Source of the DNA: Xiamenia xianingshaonis
GTDB lineage: Bacteria > Actinomycetota > Coriobacteriia > Coriobacteriales > Eggerthellaceae
Assembly: GCF_017945865.1 (NCBI RefSeq)
Contig: NZ_CP072829.1
Span: 1,364,001 to 1,428,000 of the forward strand
DNA: 64,000 bases
Direction of reading: 5' to 3'
This document shows, one piece after another, positions 59,809-64,000 of this stretch. Each line of letters starts with the position of its first letter. Position 1 is the first letter of the stretch. The translations under genes and the position numbers were made by a program. The notes under the pieces were generated by a model, which worked only from the letters and a program-made list of their open reading frames with translations, had not been told where the DNA came from and ran no database searches.

Positions 59809-60320
59809 TAGCGAGTTCGCTGCGCAGGCGCGCCCTGCTGCGGGCGGGCCTGGCGACCCTGGGCTGCCGTTCCGCGACGGCCGCGCGAGGCGACGGAGAC
59901 CGGCGTGGCGCAATACGGGCACACCGTCCAGGCAGGCTCGAGCGCATGGTTGCACACCGGGCAGAGGTTTTTGAGGCGCTGGTGGCAGCTGGGGCACAGC
60001 ACGTAGTCAGATTCCACGGGATAGCCGCAGTTGGCACATTCGCCGTACTGCATGAGCTGGCGCTGCTTGAGGGCGATTTCAAGCTCCTGCTCGTCGCGGT
60101 CGATCTGCAGCAGCGGCGGACGCAGCAGGCAGTACGCCACCACACCGACGAACGGCACCAGCGCCACGATGGCCCACACGTACCAGTACGATCCGCGCAG
60201 GTAGGCGTCGCGAACGACCCACACGATGGACAGCAGATAGAGCACGACCAGTAAAACCACGACAACGGTCAAGGCCGCCTGCAGCTCAGGCGTCCAAAGC
60301 TGATTTAGCAGTTCGCTCAT
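59808..60320 (-). CDS. Membrane protein with double zinc ribbon
   Basis: 170 residues. Two N-terminal membrane helices (about 16-36 and 48-66) are followed by a cytoplasmic double zinc ribbon with four CxxC pairs: GECANCGYP, LCPSCHQ, LCPVCNH and VCPYCATP. The C-terminus is Arg/Gln-rich and disordered. The zinc-ribbon pattern is common in coriobacterial and actinobacterial proteins of unknown role. It lies upstream of thrS and downstream of rsfS. Function unknown; an assembly or scaffold role would be a guess. Confidence 0.85.
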   Translation of the reverse strand: MSELLNQLWTPELQAALTVVVVLLVVLYLLSIVWVVRDAYLRGSYWYVWAIVALVPFVGVVAYCLLRPPLLQIDRDEQELEIALKQRQLMQYGECANCGYPVESDYVLCPSCHQRLKNLCPVCNHALEPAWTVCPYCATPVSVASRGRRGTAAQGRQARPQQGAPAQRTR

Positions 60321-60484
60321 AAGGACCTCTCACATCGGTTCGGCTTTTGCGCGAAGCCCGCTTCCCGGCGGACCTCGACGCACCCGACTAGCCATTATAA
60401 CAAACCGGCTTCAAGCGCAATCAACTGCACCCATATTCCGCAACTGGCGCAGGCCGGCGGCGCGCAGCCGGCACGCCCCGCCGG

Positions 60485-60922
60485 CTAGCCGCGGGCGGCC
60501 TCGAGCAGCTTGGCGATGCGGTCGGAATATTCCAGGTTTTCAAAGCCCTCTTCAGCGGCGAGGTCGATGACCGGGGCGTCGTTCCAAAGCGCCTCCAGGC
60601 GGTAGTACTCGCGCGTCTCGGGCTGGAAGACGTGCACGACGATGCTGCCGTAGTCGAGCAGCGACCAGCTGCCGTCCTGCGTGCCTTCACGGTGCAGCGG
60701 CTTGATGCCGCACGTCACGCGCAGCTGTTCTTCCACCTCGTCGACGATGGCCTCCACCTGGCGGTTGTTCGCGGCGGTGGCGATGACGAAGTAGTCCGTC
60801 ACGCCGATGAGCTCGCGCACTTCCTGCACCATGATGTCGGAAGCCTTCTTCCCGTCGGCGGCGCGGGCGGCGGTGATGGCGCAGGTGCGCGAATCGGCGA
60901 CGGTCGTTGCGGTCTTGGTCAT
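60485..60922 (-). CDS. rsfS: Ribosomal silencing factor RsfS
   Basis: 145 residues from ATG 60922 (AAAGGA upstream). Binds ribosomal protein L14 and blocks subunit joining during starvation. Signature elements are clear: TDYFVIATAANNRQVEAIVDEVEEQ (20-residue core starting TDYFVIATA), HREGTQDGSWSLLDYG, and VVHVFQPETREYYRLEALW. The order nadD-yqeK-rsfS is conserved in many Gram-positives, as here. Confidence 0.96.
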   Translation of the reverse strand: MTKTATTVADSRTCAITAARAADGKKASDIMVQEVRELIGVTDYFVIATAANNRQVEAIVDEVEEQLRVTCGIKPLHREGTQDGSWSLLDYGSIVVHVFQPETREYYRLEALWNDAPVIDLAAEEGFENLEYSDRIAKLLEAARG

Positions 60923-61011
60923 GAAACAATCCTTTCAGTCGAGAGGTTCTATGAAACATCCCCTGTGCGGGCAGCGAAAAGCAGCGCCCGGGCAGGCGGC
61001 GCGAGGCGGCG

Positions 61012-61683
61012 TCAGCGCCCCTTCGCCGCCCCGGAGGGCGTGCCTTCGCGTTTGAGCTTGCGCTCCACGTAATGGTTCCACACGTCCACGGTGTCGGGGT
61101 GCAGGCGCTTGCCCGTGGCCACGAGGTTTTCCAACGAGTGCTGGAACACGAGCACGAACAGGTCTTCCAGCCCCACGCGTCCCACGGCCCGGCGCAGCTT
61201 GTCGACGCCGTCGAAGCTGCGGCTGGGCTCTATCACGTCGGCGACGTAGACGATCAGGTCCAAGTCGCTCATGTCGACCGAAGCGGCCGTGTGCTTTTCA
61301 ATGGCCGACAGCGCCTCGGGCGGGATCTGCGGAAACTCACGTGCCAGCGCCCGCGCGGCCGTCGGGCCGTGCAGCAGCTGCGGCATGGCCTGCAGCACCA
61401 GGTCGGGCACGTCTGTGCCCAGGTCGCGGGCGCGGTCGCGGATAGCCTGGTCGTCCAAGCACTTGTCCCAGTCGTGCAGAAGCCCCGCCAGCCGCGCTGT
61501 TGAAACGTCGGCGCCGTAGGTTCTCGCCAGGGTCTCGGCCGTCTGCGACACGCCGAGCGAATGGCGAAAGCGCTTGGGCTTCAAGCGCCGCTCAAGATCG
61601 GCTTTGCGAGCCTCGAAGAACGCGTCAGCAAGCGCGTCGTCAGCTGCCGACATGTCGTCTTCGGATCGAAGCGAATGCGTCAA
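61012..61683 (-). CDS. yqeK: YqeK-family HD-domain hydrolase
   Basis: 223 residues from TTG 61683, which overlaps the nadD stop and has AGGGGG 6 nt upstream; an ATG at 61653 is the alternative but has a weak site. HD metal-binding motifs: RFRHSLGVSQTAETL, AGLLHDWDKCL (HD pair) and KHTAAS, with a final DLIVYVADVIEPSR. Family members cleave diadenosine tetraphosphate symmetrically to ADP. Always near nadD in Gram-positives. Confidence 0.93.
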   Translation of the reverse strand: MTHSLRSEDDMSAADDALADAFFEARKADLERRLKPKRFRHSLGVSQTAETLARTYGADVSTARLAGLLHDWDKCLDDQAIRDRARDLGTDVPDLVLQAMPQLLHGPTAARALAREFPQIPPEALSAIEKHTAASVDMSDLDLIVYVADVIEPSRSFDGVDKLRRAVGRVGLEDLFVLVFQHSLENLVATGKRLHPDTVDVWNHYVERKLKREGTPSGAAKGR

Positions 61684-62378
61684 GAGTCCCCCTTTCGGTA
61701 CAGTTTATGCGCGAGGACGTAGTCGCGCACCGCGTCGGGCACCAGATAGCGGATGGATTGGCCGCACGACGCGCGGCGGCGCACCTCGGTCGACGAGATG
61801 TCGAGGGCCGACGGAGCGACCGGGCGGATCCGAAAGCCCGCCTGGGCAAGCCTGTCGGCGTCGGCGGCGGCCAAGGAGCTTCCCGGGCGGCTCATCACGA
61901 TGAACTCGGCCAGGCCGGCCAGCGCGTCGGCCTCCTTCCATTCCGGCAGCGCAAGCGCCGCGTCGGCGCCGACGATGAACGCCAGCTCGACGTTTTCGGG
62001 GTAGTGCGCATGCAGCTGGCGCAGCGTGTCGACCGTGAACGTGATGCCGGGCCGGGCGGCCTCGAGCGCGCTCACGTCGAACGCCGGGTTTTCCGCCACG
62101 GCAAGCCGGCACATGGCCACGCGGTGCGCCGCATCCGTGACGGCCAGGTCGCGCTTGAACGAAGGCGTGCCGGCCACCAAAAACAGCACGGCGTCGAGCG
62201 CACAGGCGTCGCGCACCTGCTCGGCGCAGCACAGATGCCCCAGGTGAACGGGGTCGAACGTGCCCCCCATCAGCCCCAGGCGCACCGGCGCGCCGTCGAA
62301 GCCGAGGCGGTCGAAGCGCTCGGACACGACCGGGCCGGAAAAGCCGGCAGCGGGCGCGACGCCGTCGATCGCGTCCAC
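61680..62378 (-). CDS. nadD: Nicotinate-nucleotide adenylyltransferase
   Basis: 232 residues from GTG 62378 (GAGGG 8 nt upstream), with a leader of about 32 residues before the catalytic domain. Makes deamido-NAD from nicotinate mononucleotide and ATP. LGLMGGTFDPVHLGHL contains the GGTFDPxHxGH adenylyltransferase signature, and ISSTEVRRR is the C-terminal ISSTxIR motif. It starts 3 nt after proA and overlaps yqeK. Confidence 0.95.
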   Translation of the reverse strand: MDAIDGVAPAAGFSGPVVSERFDRLGFDGAPVRLGLMGGTFDPVHLGHLCCAEQVRDACALDAVLFLVAGTPSFKRDLAVTDAAHRVAMCRLAVAENPAFDVSALEAARPGITFTVDTLRQLHAHYPENVELAFIVGADAALALPEWKEADALAGLAEFIVMSRPGSSLAAADADRLAQAGFRIRPVAPSALDISSTEVRRRASCGQSIRYLVPDAVRDYVLAHKLYRKGDS

Positions 62379-62380
62379 GG

Positions 62381-63682
62381 TCAGGCCCTCGTCTGGCCGC
62401 AGCCGCGCAACACATATTTATAGGACGTCAGCGCCTCGAGCGCGAACGGCCCGCGAGCATGCAGCTTCTGGGTGGAAATGCCGATTTCCGCGCCCAAGCC
62501 GAACTGGCCGCCGTCGGTGAAGGCGGTCGAGGCGTTCGCGTACACCGCCGCCGCGTCGACCTGCACCAGGAAATCCTCGATGGCGCGGGCGCCGGCCGCA
62601 TCTTCCGGATCGGCCACGATGGCTTCGGAGTGCTTCGTGCCGTAGCGGTTCACGTGCGCGATGGCCTCGGCCGGACCGCCGACGCACTTCACGGCGATCT
62701 CCGGCGCCAGGTATTCGGTCGCCCAGTCGTCCTCGTCGGCTTCCGCCAGCAGCGACTCGTCGACGCCGGCCGCACGGGCCAGCTCGAGCGCCTGCGCGTC
62801 ACCGTGGACGAGAACGCCCCTTTCCGCCAAGGCCGCCAGCAGGCCGGGCAGCACGCGCGGAGCCGCCGCAGCGTCCACGAGCAGCGATTCGGCCGCGTTG
62901 CACACGCCAAAGCGGCGGCACTTCGCGTTCATCACGATGTCGTGCGCCATGGCGGCGTCTGCGCTTTCATGCACGTACACGTGGCAGTTGCCGGTGCCCG
63001 TTTCGATGACCGGCACCTTCGCGCATTCCACGCAGTGCTGGATAAGCCCTGCTCCCCCGCGTGGAATGAGCACGTCGACGATGCCGCGCAGCCCCATGAG
63101 CACATCGGTGGCGCTGCGGTCGGTCGTCGTGATCGCGCAAACGGCGTGCTTCGGCATGCCCGCCGCAGCGGCCGCCTCGGCCAACACGCCGGACACGACC
63201 TCGTTGGACCGGGCCGCCAGGCTGCCCCCGCGCAGCACCACCGCGTTGCCGGACTTGATGCAGATGCCGGCGGCGTCGGCCGTCACGTTCGGGCGCGCCT
63301 CGTACACCATGGCGACCACGCCGAGCGGCACGCTGACGCGCTGAAGCTCGATGCCGTTGTACAGCGTCGATTCCATCGTCACGCGCCCGAGCGGATCGGG
63401 CAGCGCCATCAGGTCTTCCAGCGCCGCCGCCATGGCCTCGATGCGGTCCTCGTCAAGCGCCAGCCGGTCGATGAGCGACTCTTTCGTGCCCTTCTCGCGG
63501 GCCGCCGCCACGTCTTCAGCGTTTGCCGCCACGATCTCGGGCGTGTGCGCCCGCAGCGCGTCCGCCATGGCCTGCAAGGCCCCGTTGCGCTCCTGCTCGG
63601 TCGTCTGGCCGAGCGCCACGCTTGCCTCCTTCGCCAAAAGCGCCAGGTCGCGCACGTCTTCTGCAATGGTTCTCTCGCCCAT
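62381..63682 (-). CDS. proA: Gamma-glutamyl phosphate reductase
   Basis: 433 residues from ATG 63682 (GAAAGGA upstream). NADPH-dependent aldehyde-dehydrogenase-fold enzyme that converts glutamyl-5-phosphate to the semialdehyde in proline synthesis. Seen: VPLGVVAMVYEARPNVT, KSGNAVVLRGG, VIETGTGNCHVYV and the catalytic Cys in RRFGVCNAAESLLVD. The C-terminus FTDGGQFGLGAEIGISTQKL is typical. It follows proB by 21 nt. Confidence 0.96.
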   Translation of the reverse strand: MGERTIAEDVRDLALLAKEASVALGQTTEQERNGALQAMADALRAHTPEIVAANAEDVAAAREKGTKESLIDRLALDEDRIEAMAAALEDLMALPDPLGRVTMESTLYNGIELQRVSVPLGVVAMVYEARPNVTADAAGICIKSGNAVVLRGGSLAARSNEVVSGVLAEAAAAAGMPKHAVCAITTTDRSATDVLMGLRGIVDVLIPRGGAGLIQHCVECAKVPVIETGTGNCHVYVHESADAAMAHDIVMNAKCRRFGVCNAAESLLVDAAAAPRVLPGLLAALAERGVLVHGDAQALELARAAGVDESLLAEADEDDWATEYLAPEIAVKCVGGPAEAIAHVNRYGTKHSEAIVADPEDAAGARAIEDFLVQVDAAAVYANASTAFTDGGQFGLGAEIGISTQKLHARGPFALEALTSYKYVLRGCGQTRA

Positions 63683-63703
63683 GGGCGTCCTTTCGTCCGA
63701 CTT

Positions 63704-64000
63704 CTACTCGAATACGACCAGCTCGTCGCGGTGCACGAGCGAGCGGTCGGCCAAATGCGACAACAGGTGGTTGGCGCGAAGATAGTCGCGCGTGCGGCCG
63801 AGCCCCAGCTCGATCTCGTCGCTGCCCGCACGCACGCGGCCGCGGGCGAACACATGCCCCGAAGCGTCCTTGATGTCGACGATGTCGCCTTCTTCGAAGC
63901 GCCCCTCGACCTCGCTCACGCCCACCACCAAAAGCGAGCTGCCGCGCTCCACGAGCGCCCGGCGGGCGCCCGCATCCACCACGAGCGAGCCGCGCGTCGC
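63704..64000 (-). CDS. proB: Glutamate 5-kinase, C-terminal PUA domain (partial, cut by window edge)
   Basis: Only the last 98 codons are in the window; the kinase domain lies to the right. The part seen, with VVDAGARRALVERGSSLLVVG, FEEGDIVDIKDASG and ARGRVRAGSDEI, is the PUA domain of glutamate 5-kinase. Stop is TAG at 63706-63704. Position directly before proA confirms the identity. First step of proline synthesis. Confidence 0.93.
   Translation of the reverse strand, partial: ATRGSLVVDAGARRALVERGSSLLVVGVSEVEGRFEEGDIVDIKDASGHVFARGRVRAGSDEIELGLGRTRDYLRANHLLSHLADRSLVHRDELVVFE

Overview
This is 64 kb of a high-GC, single-chromosome bacterial genome. Gene content points to the actinobacterial class Coriobacteriia, probably Eggerthellaceae (inference): a fused accDA in a fabK-type fatty acid operon, a split transketolase, an FtsEX/CtpA block, an SsrA/SmpB pair, and very large cell-wall proteins with MBG-like and glucan/choline-binding-like repeats. 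Almost every gene is on the minus strand. The plus-strand exceptions are a YbaK-type deacylase, a SARP/STAND-type regulator and a CPA2 antiporter. I see no rRNA, tRNA, CRISPR array, insertion sequence or prophage.

Layout, left to right. (1) 1-11538: one unbroken minus-strand frame of at least 3846 codons that runs off the left edge, encoding a giant exported protein with about seven diverged modules of 250-380 residues. Its promoter overlaps a perfect inverted repeat. (2) 11829-19466: rdgB, murI, ybaK(+), an L,D-transpeptidase, tmRNA (ssrA), an unknown acidic gene, smpB, an M42 aminopeptidase and a small unknown gene. (3) 19476-26553: a tight fatty acid operon fabK-fabD-fabG-fabF-fabZ-accDA without acpP, fabH, accB or accC. 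The AccDA fusion carries an N-terminal domain that looks like a degenerate biotin-carboxylase N-lobe. (4) 26554-31791: a hairpin-dense GC-rich stretch, then a 1.4-kilo-residue surface protein gene whose signal-peptide region is interrupted by a run of 13 G. As assembled, this tract puts the proper start codon out of frame; 14 or 11 G would restore it. This is the strongest candidate novelty here, a phase-variable surface protein.

(5) 31792-45867: a long co-directional block of secA, prfB, split transketolase, ftsE, ftsX, ctpA, rnr, an MBOAT O-acyltransferase and its DHHW/AlgJ-like partner. It covers protein export, translation termination, division and wall remodelling, RNA decay and O-acylation of a surface polymer. 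(6) 46326-48917: an orphan STAND/SARP regulator divergent from secA. (7) 48948-55913: prmC (with an Ala/Asp low-complexity insertion), prfA, trxB, trxA, a voltage-gated-type K+ channel and a CPA2 cation/proton antiporter. A perfect 36-bp palindrome lies between prfA and trxB. (8) 55914-64000: panF-yhdT pantothenate uptake, thrS, a double zinc-ribbon membrane protein, rsfS, yqeK, nadD, proA and the end of proB.

Functionally, the window combines housekeeping genes (fatty acid synthesis, translation termination and rescue, NAD/proline/pantothenate supply) with a cell-surface programme: giant adhesin, phase-variable wall protein, L,D-transpeptidase, MBOAT/DHHW acylation, FtsEX/CtpA and SecA. All functions are assigned from motifs and family knowledge read directly from the translations; no database search was run.
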